Source: Streptomyces sp. SKN60 (GTDB lineage Bacteria > Actinomycetota > Actinomycetes > Streptomycetales > Streptomycetaceae). Taken from it: 64,000 bases of DNA. Of the stretch, positions 18,068 to 27,596 are shown in pieces. The stretch lies in contig NZ_JAHTMW010000032.1 in assembly GCF_026236535.1 (NCBI RefSeq), positions 1-64,000 of the forward strand, read 5' to 3'. The notes beneath the pieces were generated by a model. It searched no databases and was not told the DNA's origin. It worked only from the letters and a program-made list of their open reading frames with translations. A program made the position numbers and the translations under genes. Within the stretch, counting starts at the first letter, position 1; each line of letters starts with the position of its first letter.

Positions 18068-18331
18068 ATGGCAGCGCGCAACGGCGCCGAAGAGACTGCG
18101 ACCGCACTCGGCTACGAGCAGGCGCGTGACGAGCTCATCGAGGTCGTCCGGCGCCTGGAGGCGGGCGGCACGACCCTGGAGGAGTCGCTCGCGCTCTGGG
18201 AGCGCGGCGAGGAGCTGGCGAAGGTGTGCCGGCACTGGCTCGAAGGGGCCCGGGCCCGTCTCGACGCCTCGCTGGCGGCCGAGCGCGCCGAGGGCGAGGG
18301 TGGCGGCGAGGCCGCGTCCGACGGGGAGTGA
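18068..18331 (+). CDS. xseB: Exodeoxyribonuclease VII small subunit
   Basis: 87 residues with the characteristic segment LGYEQARDELIEVVRRLEAG followed by TTLEESLALWERGEEL; Glu/Arg-rich helical partner of XseA. ATG 18068 is chosen because of the GGTGG ribosome site at about 18059-18063; an in-frame codon at 18059 coincides with that site. It follows xseA after 129 bp containing only GC-rich direct repeats. Confidence 0.92.
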   Translation: MAARNGAEETATALGYEQARDELIEVVRRLEAGGTTLEESLALWERGEELAKVCRHWLEGARARLDASLAAERAEGEGGGEAASDGE

Positions 18332-18612
18332 CGGCCCGGTCGGGCGGGGTGTGACGGGCAAGGCCTGACAGACCTGTCGGGCCAGGCGTCACGGGCCGGC
18401 CGGGCCGGGCGTGACAGGTCGGTCAGGCAGAGCATCACGGGCCGGACGTGAAGGCGGGTCCGCAGGCGTCCCGCCGGGCACGTACACTCGGATCTGTGAA
18501 GCGGATCACTATCCGGTTCAGATAGTTGAAACTTCACCTACTCCGGACGTACTGTCGAGACATCGCTCGAATCCCGACGGGCGAACCCCTTGCAGTCCGG
18601 AAGGTATGCAGC
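18332..18612. promoter_or_regulatory. Upstream region of the nitroreductase gene with an operator-like palindrome
   Basis: 281 bp without a gene. The first half has repeated GTGACGGGC/CGTCACGGGCCGG words. TAGTTGAA-AC-TTCACCTA (18523-18540) is an 18-bp inverted repeat with one mismatch, resembling MarR-type operators. Confidence 0.4.
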
Positions 18613-19203
18613 ATGTCTCTCGCTCTTGACCCCGCCGCCCAGGACCTCCTCTTCCGCGAGGCCCGCACTGCCAACACGTTCACCGACGAGCCGGTGACCG
18701 ACGAGCAGGTCCAGGCGATCTACGACCTGGTCAAGTTCGGCCCCACCGCCTTCAACCAGAGCCCGCTGCGCATCACGCTGGTCCGCTCCCCCGAGGCCCG
18801 TGAGCGTCTGGTCAAGCACATGGCCGAGGGCAACCAGGCCAAGACCGCTTCCGCCCCGCTCGTCGCGATCCTGGCCGCCGACAACGAGTTCCACGAGGAG
18901 CTGCCGGCCCTGCTCCCGCACTTCCCGCAGGCCAAGGACATGTTCTTCGCGGAGCGCCCGGTCCGTGAGGGCTCCGCGCTGCTGAACGCCGCCCTCCAGG
19001 CCGCGTACTTCATCGTGGGCGTCCGCGCCGCCGGCCTGGCCGCCGGCCCGATGACCGGTCTCGACTTCGCCGGCGTCCAGAAGGAGTTCCTGGACGACGA
19101 CCACACCCCGCTGATGGTGATCAACATCGGCAAGCCGGGCGAGGACGCCTGGTTCCCGCGCTCCCCGCGCCTGGCCTTCGACGAGGTCATCACCACCGTC
19201 TGA
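18613..19203 (+). CDS. Nitroreductase-family protein, RutE/malonic semialdehyde reductase type
   Basis: 196 residues, FMN-dependent nitroreductase fold: TANTFTDEPVTDEQ, FNQSPLRITLVRSPE and a C-terminal half with AAGLAAGPMTGLDFAGVQKE and PLMVINIGKPGE. The GPMTGLD segment and length match the RutE/HadB group, which reduce malonic semialdehyde or small electrophiles with NAD(P)H. No rut genes are nearby, so the substrate is open. ATG 18613 chosen for family-like MSLALDPAAQ start. Confidence 0.85.
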   Translation: MSLALDPAAQDLLFREARTANTFTDEPVTDEQVQAIYDLVKFGPTAFNQSPLRITLVRSPEARERLVKHMAEGNQAKTASAPLVAILAADNEFHEELPALLPHFPQAKDMFFAERPVREGSALLNAALQAAYFIVGVRAAGLAAGPMTGLDFAGVQKEFLDDDHTPLMVINIGKPGEDAWFPRSPRLAFDEVITTV

Positions 19204-19224
19204 TCCCTGAGACACAGACACGAG

Positions 19225-19255
19225 AAGGGCCCCGGTGCAGCGCACCGGGGCCCTT
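19225..19255. terminator. Bidirectional terminator
   Basis: Fourteen-base-pair perfect stem AAGGGCCCCGGTGC / GCACCGGGGCCCTT with a 3-nt loop, between the convergent nitroreductase and DUF4245 genes. Confidence 0.85.
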
Positions 19256-19260
19256 CCTCG

Positions 19261-19284
19261 TATCCGTGTATCCGTGTATCCGTG
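19261..19284. repeat. Tandem octamer TATCCGTG, three copies
   Basis: Three perfect head-to-tail copies directly after the terminator and 12 bp before the DUF4245 stop codon; likely a slippage tract. Confidence 0.8.
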
Positions 19285-19296
19285 TCGGAAGGCCCG

Positions 19297-19821
19297 TCAG
19301 ACCTTCGGCGACTGCAGCGCGCCCGCCATCTGCGCCAGCCGGTCGAACGACGCCGTGCCCGTCACGACCGTCGTCGCGCCACCCTCGGAGCGCACCAGGG
19401 CGTCGTACTTCGGGCCCTCCCAGAGCTGCCACTCGCGGCCGCCCACCGACCGGGTCTTCCCGGTGTTCTTGGCCTCCATGGTCACCTTGGGCACGTACTT
19501 CTTCGGGTCCTCGGTGGACTGCTGGACCGCCACGTACTGGGTGTCCGGGTCGAGGAAGCCGAGCCGCCAGGCGTCGTGCTCCTCGCGCTTGTACGAGACG
19601 ACCGTCGCCTTCCAGTCGTCACCGAGGCCCTGGGGGGCCAGCACCGGATACGGCGCCGCCCGCTGGGCCGTCAGGAGCTCGACCCGGTAGTCCTTCGCCT
19701 CGACCGTGTCGGCCTTCTCGTCGTGCGGGATGAAGAGATACATCACGCCCGCGGCGACCATGATCACCGCGAGGGACTGGAACATCCCGCGTACCGTCTG
19801 CCTGCCTCGCATACCTGCCAC
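19297..19821 (-). CDS. DUF4245 membrane-anchored protein
   Basis: 174 residues: one N-terminal transmembrane helix (MFQSLAVIMVAAGVMYLFI, residues 13-31) and an extracytoplasmic domain with GLGDDWKATVVSYKREEHDA and LGFLDPDTQYVAVQQS, the DUF4245 signature. Actinobacterial family of unknown function, usually next to glpX, as here (divergent, 128 bp apart). Confidence 0.85.
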   Translation of the reverse strand: MAGMRGRQTVRGMFQSLAVIMVAAGVMYLFIPHDEKADTVEAKDYRVELLTAQRAAPYPVLAPQGLGDDWKATVVSYKREEHDAWRLGFLDPDTQYVAVQQSTEDPKKYVPKVTMEAKNTGKTRSVGGREWQLWEGPKYDALVRSEGGATTVVTGTASFDRLAQMAGALQSPKV

Positions 19822-19949
19822 GCCCCTTATGGTCGCATCAAGGGTTCGTGCTCATACGTGGGCCCCTCTGCTCAATTTGTCGACCTGACGATAGAGTCCT
19901 AAGCACCCTCCTTATTTCCGGCCGTCGCCGTACAGAAAGGTGCGCTCCG

Positions 19950-20984
19950 ATGACCGAGCACCACTTGTTGCCGCCCGAGCTCGAGGTTTCGCCCGAGGCT
20001 CCCGACCGCAACCTCGCCCTGGAACTGGTCCGTGTGACCGAGGCGGCCGCGATGGCCGCGGGCCGCTGGGTCGGCCGCGGCGACAAGATCGGCGCCGACG
20101 GGGCGGCCGTGAACGCCATGCGGACCCTGATCTCCACCGTCTCGATGAACGGCGTGGTCGTCATCGGCGAGGGCGAGAAGGACGAGGCCCCGATGCTCTT
20201 CAACGGAGAGCGCGTGGGCGACGGCACCGGCGCCGAGGTCGACATCGCGGTCGACCCGATCGACGGCACCACCCTGAACGCCAAGGGCATGCCGAACGCC
20301 ATCGCCGTCCTCGCCGCCGCCGACCGCGGCTCCATGTTCGACCCGTCCGCGGTCTTCTACATGGACAAGCTGGTCACCGGCCCCGAGGCCGCCGACTTCG
20401 TCGACATCAACGCGCCCGTCTCGGTGAACATCCGCCGGGTCGCCAAGGCCAAGGGCATGAACGCCGAGGACGTCACCGTCGTCATCCTCGACCGCCCGCG
20501 CCACGAGGGCATCGTCAAGGAGATCCGCGAGACCGGCGCCCGGATCAAGTTCATCTCCGACGGCGACGTGGCCGGCTCGATCATGGCCGCCCGCGAGGGC
20601 ACCGGCGTCGACCTGCTCATGGGCATCGGCGGCACGCCCGAGGGCATCATCTCGGCCTGCGCCATAAAGTGCCTGGGCGGTGTGATCCAGGGCAAGCTGT
20701 GGCCGAAGGACGACGCCGAGCGGCAGAAGGCCCTGGACGCCGGGCACGACCTGGACCGGGTGCTCTCCACCAACGACCTGGTCTCCGGCGACAACGTCTT
20801 CTTCGTCGCCACCGGCATCACCGACGGCGAGCTGCTGCGCGGCGTGCGCTACCGCTCGGAGACCGCGACCACCCAGTCGCTGGTGATGCGCTCGAAGTCC
20901 GGCACGATCCGCCAGATCGACTCGACGCACCGGCTCGCCAAGCTGCGCGCCTACAGCAAGATCGACTTCGACCGGGCCAAGTAA
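19950..20984 (+). CDS. glpX: Fructose-1,6-bisphosphatase class II
   Basis: 344 residues. Metal-binding and catalytic segments VVIGEGEKDEAPML, VDIAVDPIDGTTLNAKG and GIGGTPEGIISACAIKCLGG identify the Mn/Mg-dependent GlpX phosphatase of gluconeogenesis. ATG 19950 with AAAGG about 9 nt upstream; earlier in-frame codons lie in the divergent promoter. No class I Fbp is seen in the window. Confidence 0.95.
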   Translation: MTEHHLLPPELEVSPEAPDRNLALELVRVTEAAAMAAGRWVGRGDKIGADGAAVNAMRTLISTVSMNGVVVIGEGEKDEAPMLFNGERVGDGTGAEVDIAVDPIDGTTLNAKGMPNAIAVLAAADRGSMFDPSAVFYMDKLVTGPEAADFVDINAPVSVNIRRVAKAKGMNAEDVTVVILDRPRHEGIVKEIRETGARIKFISDGDVAGSIMAAREGTGVDLLMGIGGTPEGIISACAIKCLGGVIQGKLWPKDDAERQKALDAGHDLDRVLSTNDLVSGDNVFFVATGITDGELLRGVRYRSETATTQSLVMRSKSGTIRQIDSTHRLAKLRAYSKIDFDRAK

Positions 20985-21017
20985 CCCGGCGCCGCCGGAT
21001 CCGGCGGCGGTACGAAG

Positions 21018-21050
21018 AGGGGCGCCCCCATGTGCGGTGGGGGCGCCCCT
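21018..21050. terminator. Bidirectional terminator after glpX
   Basis: Thirteen-base-pair perfect stem AGGGGCGCCCCCA / TGGGGGCGCCCCT, 7-nt loop, between convergent glpX and the WhiB-like gene. Confidence 0.85.
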
Positions 21051-21088
21051 TCTCGTACCCGTACGGACGCGGAAAGCGGTCCTGCCGG

Positions 21089-21133
21089 CCTGTCGGCCGG
21101 AGTCCTGTCAGCCGGAGTCCTGTCGGCCGGACC
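21089..21133. repeat. Three tandem 15-bp repeats
   Basis: Near-identical units CCTGTCrGCCGGAst followed by a partial fourth, ending 2 bp before the WhiB-like stop codon at 21136. Confidence 0.7.
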
Positions 21134-21135
21134 CG

Positions 21136-21519
21136 TCAGCCGGCCTGGGCGATCCGCTCGGCCCGCTCCGCTGCGGCGGCCTTGCGCAGCTCGACCTCGC
21201 GGCGGCGGCGCCGGGCGAGCACGACACGGCGCTCGGCGGCGGTGAGCCCGCCCCACACGCCGTACGGCTCGGGCTGCAGCAGCGCGTGCTCGCGGCAGTC
21301 GACCATCACGGGGCAGCGGGCGCAGACCCGCTTGGCGGCCTCCTCGCGGGAGAGCCGGGCGGCGGTCGGCTCCTTGGAGGGGGCGAAGAACAGTCCGGCC
21401 TCGTCCCTCCGGCACACCGCCTCCGTGTGCCAGGGACCGGCCTCGTCCTCCCGAGCGGGGATCCGCTGGGGCGGCACGGCGGCGGCGACCCGGAGGGGCT
21501 GATGCGGCGTGTGCAGCAC
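21136..21519 (-). CDS. WhiB-family Fe-S transcription regulator
   Basis: 127 residues. Four cluster ligands Cys36, Cys66, Cys69 and Cys75 (C-x29-C-xx-C-x5-C), then the G(V/I)WGG turn (GVWGGLTAAERR, 87-98) and a basic C-terminal DNA-binding tail rich in Arg. These small proteins bind a [4Fe-4S] cluster and partner the principal sigma factor. GTG 21519 has AGGAG 6 nt upstream. Likely one of the Streptomyces wbl genes beside fumarase and glpX; the exact letter is not assigned. Confidence 0.92.
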   Translation of the reverse strand: MLHTPHQPLRVAAAVPPQRIPAREDEAGPWHTEAVCRRDEAGLFFAPSKEPTAARLSREEAAKRVCARCPVMVDCREHALLQPEPYGVWGGLTAAERRVVLARRRRREVELRKAAAAERAERIAQAG

Positions 21520-21690
21520 GGTCTACTCCTGACGACGGCTTCCGCGGGCGAGCGAGCGAGCGACGATGCACGAGCCCTACCCGCTGTGCGCGCGCCTATG
21601 CACTGCGTGCCGTGGTGTTCCGCAGCGCGGACACCGGACGGCGAAATCCGGTCACCGCCGGGCCGGCCGGGAGGAGCGGAACGCGGGCGG

Positions 21691-22425
21691 TCAGTGGCCG
21701 AGGTGCTTGCGCAACTTGTCCTGAACGAGGTTCTGCAGGTCGGTGACCCACTTGCCGCGCTTGGGACGGGCCTCGACGTTGCCGAAGACCGAGTAGCCGT
21801 TGACCATCACGACCGGGGCCTGCGGGTCGGCGCCCTCCAGGGTCACCACCTCGAAGTTGCCGAAGATGCCGGTGCCGCTGCCGCGCATCGTCACGTTCTC
21901 CGGGACGCGGATCTCGACGTTGCCGAAGATCGAGGTGGCGTTGATGGTGGTGAGGCGCTGGGCGAAGATCGCCTCGGTCAGGTCGATCTCGATGCTGCCG
22001 AACAGCGAGAAGGCGTTGGTGCGGCGGCCGACCCGCCAGCGGCCCTTGCGGGTGGAGGCGGAGAAGACCGCGACCATGGTGTCCGCGGGGCCTTCGGGCT
22101 CCTCGGGGCCCCACAGGGTGGCCGACGCCGAGGCCTGGCCGGTGCGGGCCGCGGGCAGGTCCCGCACGATCGGCTCCAGCTCGCCGACCGTCTTGGCCCG
22201 GTAGACGGCGTCGATCCGCTCCGAGTGCTCCTCGGCGTCGAGCCGGCCCTCCGCCAGCGCGTCCCTGAGGATGTCCGCGATCCGGTCCCGGTCGGCATCG
22301 GAGGCGCGCAGCGAGCCCTGCGGATCCGCGTAGTCGGGCCGGGCCGCGGGGGCGGGCGCCGGGGCGGGGGCCGGGGCGGGCTCCGCGGGGGCGACCGGCT
22401 GCTGGGGCTGCTTTTCGAGGTCCAC
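21691..22425 (-). CDS. DUF1707 / LiaF-like C-terminal protein
   Basis: 244 residues: Ala-Pro-rich N terminus (8-30), a DUF1707 (SHOCT-like) helix pair LRASDADRDRIADILRDALA about 39-92, and a C-terminal beta-helix-like region with repeated IFGNVEIRVPE / IFGNFEVVTLE / VFGNVEARP turns as in LiaF-type cell-envelope response proteins. No transmembrane segment is evident. GTG 22425 preceded 6 nt by TAGGCT. Confidence 0.82.
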   Translation of the reverse strand: MDLEKQPQQPVAPAEPAPAPAPAPAPAARPDYADPQGSLRASDADRDRIADILRDALAEGRLDAEEHSERIDAVYRAKTVGELEPIVRDLPAARTGQASASATLWGPEEPEGPADTMVAVFSASTRKGRWRVGRRTNAFSLFGSIEIDLTEAIFAQRLTTINATSIFGNVEIRVPENVTMRGSGTGIFGNFEVVTLEGADPQAPVVMVNGYSVFGNVEARPKRGKWVTDLQNLVQDKLRKHLGH

Positions 22426-22431
22426 GACGCC

Positions 22432-22437
22432 AGCCTA
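22432..22437 (-). promoter_or_regulatory. -10 box TAGGCT of the DUF1707 gene
   Basis: Six nucleotides from the GTG at 22425; leaderless arrangement. Confidence 0.45.
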
Positions 22438-22716
22438 GCGAAACGCGATAGATCGCGACTAGGGGGAGCTCCCGTGTCCTGTGGACAACTCCCCCGAACC
22501 GGCCACCGGGGGCGTCCGGTTGGGCCGGCGGCGGGGCGACACACGCCCGCGTGCGCCCCCGCCCGCGGGGCCGCGAATGCGCCATTCCGGCGCGGTCCAG
22601 GCGCCTAGTGAGCCTTACCTCACAGGATCGGGGCCGCGCCCGCGTCTTACGCTGGAGGGCGCGCCCGCCAACGGAGGCGGCGCGCTGCTGTCGCCGAGTG
22701 AGGAATGGCTGCCCCC

Positions 22717-24390
<1,674 letters not shown>

Positions 24391-24417
24391 CCCCGGGTAA
24401 CACGGAGAGCGTTCCGC

Positions 24418-24453
24418 GGCGCCCCCGGTCCGTACGTACGGACCGGGGGCGCC
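24418..24453. terminator. Hairpin terminator after class I fumarase
   Basis: A perfect 36-nt palindrome (arms GGCGCCCCCGGTCCGTAC and its complement) starting 28 nt after the stop codon. Confidence 0.85.
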
Positions 24454-24489
24454 GTCGTATCCCGTGTCATGTCCCGCTACGAAAGTCGC

Positions 24490-24501
24490 TACCGACTGGT
24501 A
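24490..24501. promoter_or_regulatory. Operator-like palindrome TACCGACTGGTA
   Basis: First of two similar 12-mers upstream of the HAD phosphatase gene; a related site is at 27485-27498. The form is typical of TetR-family operators. Confidence 0.45.
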
Positions 24502-24515
24502 GCCATTCGGCCACC

Positions 24516-24527
24516 TACTGGTCAGTA
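24516..24527. promoter_or_regulatory. Operator-like palindrome TACTGGTCAGTA
   Basis: Second 12-mer, 26 bp centre-to-centre from the first, 53 bp before ATG 24580. Confidence 0.45.
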
Positions 24528-24579
24528 TGGGTCGCGAGCATGTCAACCACTGAGCCGGTCGACCACTCGGGAGCCCCCC

Positions 24580-25209
24580 ATGCCCTCCGCCAAGGCCAAG
24601 GCAACTGCCGCCACCACCCTCGCCCTGAGCGCCGTCCTGGTGCTCGGCGCCGCGCCCAGCGCGTCCGCCGCCGACCCGGACACCCACCACACCTCCACCG
24701 CCGCGATCCAGGACATCGACTACACGACCTGGCGCAAGGACGTGGCGGCCGTGGTCGCACAGGCGAAGCCGTACATCGAGGAGCGCACCGAGGACGCCGA
24801 CGGCGAGCGGCAGGCCATCGTCCTCGACATCGACAACAGCTCCCTGGAGACGGACTTCCACCCCTTCTGGGAGCTGCCGACCCCGGCCATCCCGGAGATC
24901 CACGACCTGGTGGCCGACGCGCACGCCCGCGGCGTCTCCGTCTTCTTCGTGACCGCCCGGCCGGGGATCATCTACTCCCTGACGGACTGGAACCTGAAGC
25001 AGGCCGGCTACCCGGTCGACGGTCTTTACGTGCGCTCGCTGCCGGACCTGTTCTCCGAGGTCAGCGCCTACAAGACGGCCAAGCGCGCGGAGATCGAGGC
25101 CAAGGGCTACACGATCATCGCGAACATCGGCAACAACACCACCGACCTGGTCGGCGGCCACGCCGAGCGCACCTTCAAGCTGCCGGACTACGGCGGCAAG
25201 CTGTCCTGA
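24580..25209 (+). CDS. Secreted HAD-superfamily acid phosphatase (class IIIB)
   Basis: 209 residues with a Sec signal peptide (ALSAVLVLGAAPSASA, cleavage after about residue 30). HAD motif I AIVLDIDNSSLET (nucleophile Asp), motif II FFVTARP, motif III Lys in YKTAKRAEI and motif IV in IIANIGNNTTDLVG, where the usual DD/ND pair is degenerate. Likely hydrolyses phosphomonoesters outside the cell. Preceded by two operator-like palindromes. Confidence 0.85.
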   Translation: MPSAKAKATAATTLALSAVLVLGAAPSASAADPDTHHTSTAAIQDIDYTTWRKDVAAVVAQAKPYIEERTEDADGERQAIVLDIDNSSLETDFHPFWELPTPAIPEIHDLVADAHARGVSVFFVTARPGIIYSLTDWNLKQAGYPVDGLYVRSLPDLFSEVSAYKTAKRAEIEAKGYTIIANIGNNTTDLVGGHAERTFKLPDYGGKLS

Positions 25210-25240
25210 CCCGGGCCCTGAGGCCCGAGGCCCCGCGCCC

Positions 25241-25753
25241 CTAGCGGGTGAGGTGGAAGTCCATCCGATCGTAGTCCCCGTCCGGGGTCACGCGGATGTA
25301 GCCGCTCACCGTCTTGAAGTCGCCGGTGCCACCCGTGACGGCGAGGTCGAAGGCGGACGGCCCCTCGGCCGAGATGTCGAACGTCGTGAGCGCCTGGGCG
25401 GTGAGCTGGCCGCCCGGGCCGCCGTTCAGGACGAAGGTGCCGACACAGTTCGTGTCGGCCTGGTCCCCGGACGTGCGCACCACTCCGCAGATGACACCGT
25501 CCCGGCCGACCTTGTCACCGCCCTTGGTCTTGAACAGGTCGTCGGCGAACATGAAGGTGTCGCCGACCTTGGGCGGCGGGCCGCTCTCGTCGGCGCCGGG
25601 TGCGGGTATCTCCTTGGCGTACAGCGTGAACTCGAAGCCGTCGCCGTTGTCGGCCGGCGCCGAGGCCGAGGCCGGCAGCGGGGCGGCGGTGACGAGGGCC
25701 ACGGCCGCGACCGCACCGGCGCCGAACGCGCCGATCCTCTTGAAGCTGCGCAT
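25241..25753 (-). CDS. Secreted allene-oxide-cyclase-barrel-like protein
   Basis: 170 residues: signal peptide with KRIGAFGAGAVAAVALVTAA and an Ala-x-Ala site near residue 31, then a small beta-barrel with VGDTFMFADDLF, VICGVVRTSGD and GTFVLNGGPGGQLTAQAL. This pattern matches the AOC/dirigent-like barrel family in Streptomyces, function unknown. ATG 25753 is preceded by GGAGG. Convergent with the phosphatase gene (31 bp between stops). Confidence 0.75.
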   Translation of the reverse strand: MRSFKRIGAFGAGAVAAVALVTAAPLPASASAPADNGDGFEFTLYAKEIPAPGADESGPPPKVGDTFMFADDLFKTKGGDKVGRDGVICGVVRTSGDQADTNCVGTFVLNGGPGGQLTAQALTTFDISAEGPSAFDLAVTGGTGDFKTVSGYIRVTPDGDYDRMDFHLTR

Positions 25754-25861
25754 GTCCTGCCTCCAGCGGGTGAGGGATCTCCCCCAGGGGCCCACTGGTC
25801 ATTGTCCGACGCTCGCCCGCCGCCCGCCCGACGAGCCCGCTCCCCGCTCACGGGTCCCGGA

Positions 25862-25892
25862 AGACGTCCCGGGACGCGTTCCCGGGACGTCT
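25862..25892 (-). terminator. Terminator of the GDSL esterase gene
   Basis: Perfect 13-bp stem AGACGTCCCGGGA / TCCCGGGACGTCT with a 5-nt loop, 30 nt past the esterase stop codon. Confidence 0.8.
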
Positions 25893-25921
25893 CTGGGGTC
25901 ACCTGGCGTGCGCTCGCTCGG

Positions 25922-27451
25922 CTACGCGAAGCGCTGGTTCGCCGAGCCGTCGCAGGCCCGCAGCCGGATCGCCTCCCTGGCCGCGCCCTGGGTCAGGCAC
26001 AGGCCGGTCGCCGCGGCCGGCCGCAGGGTGGCGCCGTCGCGGACGAACTTCTGGTTGGCGGCGCCGCTGCAGTTCCAGATGATGAGCGCCTTGCCGGACT
26101 CGTAGACCGCGCCGGGGACGTCCAGGCAGCGGTCCTGGGTGAGTTCGGTGTGCAGGGTGCGCCGGGCGGAGTCGTACCACCAGCCCTGGTTGCGGCCGCC
26201 GTGGCAGTCCCAGCCGAGGACGGCGGTCTCGTTGGCGGACTCCGAGGCGTTGACGTCCAGACAGTTGCCGGTGGCGGCGTTCATCAGCGGCTTGTACGCG
26301 TCGTCCCAGGCGACCGGGAAGAGGGTGGGCGTGCCGCTGGAGTCGACGTCGGAGCAGCTCGCCTCGCGCAGGTTCGAGGCGTAGATCTGGGTGAGGCAGG
26401 ACGCGAAGGCGGCGTGGCCGCGGTAGTTGGGGTGGAAGGACTGGCGGGCGGTGTTCTCGTCCCAGGGGAAGTGGTCGGCGAGGTCGAGGTAGAGCCCGCG
26501 GGCCCACGGGTCCTCCATGCAGACCTCGTGGCCGTGGAAGAGCCGCGAGTTGTCCAGGTAGACCGCGCCGGTGTCGCGGGCCGCGGCGCGCATGCCCTGC
26601 TCGAAGGCGGGCACCGCGGCGTTGCGGCCCCACTTGGCGTCGGAGTCGTAGCCGGCGCAGCCGCCGGGGAGCTTGCCGGGGAAGTTCGGGTTGTCGTAGA
26701 TGTCGGGGCCGATCGGGCTCGGGTAGCCCATGACCACGAGCTTGTACGCGTCGTCCGTGTACCCCGCCCCGCGCATCACGGTGCGCAGGTCGCCGATGGT
26801 GGCCTCGACCTTGGGGCGCAGCCCGTCGACCCGGGCCTGCCAGCCGGGGGCGTACTTCGGCTCGCAGGCGCCCTGGCTGAGCACCCATCGGGTGACGCAG
26901 TCGGTCATGACGGGGCCGAACTGGAGGTCGTCGTTGGCGCCGGCGACCAGGACGATCATCTTGATCCGGGTGTTGCGGGCCTTGATGGCCAGGCTGTCGC
27001 TCTGGACCAGCTCGTCGGCGTACTGCTTCGAGCCGCCGATCCGGATGTTCCCGGTGTAGGCGCCGGAGCAGGCCACGTTGAAGGTGAGGTCGGCGGCGAT
27101 CCCGGTGCGGTGGATGGCGGTGTCGGGCGAGCGGTGGCACTGGTTGGACGAGGTGTTGGTCGCCGGGTCGTAGTTGCCGACCCCCTCGCCGGAGATCTCA
27201 CTGTCGCCGAGCGAGATGAGTCCGGTCCTGCGCTCGGCGAGCGGGCGTTCCTCGGGGCTGCCGTAGATCCTGGTGGCCTCGGCGGCGCGGATCGCCTCCA
27301 GCTCGGGAGAGAGCGGTACGGAGGAGATGGCTGCCGTGTCGCTCGTGTCGGCCGCGCCGGCGGGGGTGGCGGCCGTCATGCTGCCGAGGGCGGCCGCGGC
27401 AGCGGCGAGGGCCGCGACCGGCCAGCGGAGTCTGTACCTGGTGCGCGTCAT
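25922..27451 (-). CDS. Secreted SGNH/GDSL hydrolase with ricin-B lectin domain
   Basis: 509 residues. Signal peptide (WPVAALAAAAAALGSMTAA). SGNH hydrolase domain about 70-365: block I LISLGDSEISGEG (nucleophile Ser), block III VLVAGANDDLQFG, block V FHPNYRGHAAF (catalytic His). A ricin-type beta-trefoil follows (380-509) with QGWW and QKF/QRF QxW-like repeats and paired Cys. Probably an extracellular esterase/lipase that binds polysaccharide. ATG 27451 has AGGAGG 4 nt upstream; a TetR-type palindrome lies 34 nt before it. Confidence 0.9.
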   Translation of the reverse strand: MTRTRYRLRWPVAALAAAAAALGSMTAATPAGAADTSDTAAISSVPLSPELEAIRAAEATRIYGSPEERPLAERRTGLISLGDSEISGEGVGNYDPATNTSSNQCHRSPDTAIHRTGIAADLTFNVACSGAYTGNIRIGGSKQYADELVQSDSLAIKARNTRIKMIVLVAGANDDLQFGPVMTDCVTRWVLSQGACEPKYAPGWQARVDGLRPKVEATIGDLRTVMRGAGYTDDAYKLVVMGYPSPIGPDIYDNPNFPGKLPGGCAGYDSDAKWGRNAAVPAFEQGMRAAARDTGAVYLDNSRLFHGHEVCMEDPWARGLYLDLADHFPWDENTARQSFHPNYRGHAAFASCLTQIYASNLREASCSDVDSSGTPTLFPVAWDDAYKPLMNAATGNCLDVNASESANETAVLGWDCHGGRNQGWWYDSARRTLHTELTQDRCLDVPGAVYESGKALIIWNCSGAANQKFVRDGATLRPAAATGLCLTQGAAREAIRLRACDGSANQRFA

Positions 27452-27484
27452 TGCGCCTCCTGGAAGTGGGGTTACCCACGGTTT

Positions 27485-27498
27485 TTACTGGCCGGTAA
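27485..27498. promoter_or_regulatory. Operator-like palindrome TTACTGGCCGGTAA
   Basis: A 14-bp near-perfect palindrome in the divergent region between the GDSL hydrolase and fumC, matching the two palindromes at 24490 and 24516. Confidence 0.5.
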
Positions 27499-27540
27499 GC
27501 GACTTGGGAATACATCGAACAAGACAAGTGCTCATGTTTT

Positions 27541-27568
27541 TCGGGGGGTTCGGGGGGTCGCCCCCCGA
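27541..27568 (+). promoter_or_regulatory. Mutually exclusive hairpins in the fumC leader
   Basis: TCGGGGGG occurs twice (27541-27548, 27550-27557) and its complement CCCCCCGA once (27561-27568), so either copy can pair but not both. The fumC ribosome site AGGAGG follows at 27581. Possible leader control; could also be a weak terminator. Confidence 0.4.
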
Positions 27569-27596
27569 TGAGCACCGTGCAGGAGGTTGACGAACC

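Noticed and set aside
25253..27571. 772-codon rightward frame opposite the secreted esterase
   Set aside because: Antisense shadow; the opposite strand has a signal peptide, catalytic blocks and lectin repeats.
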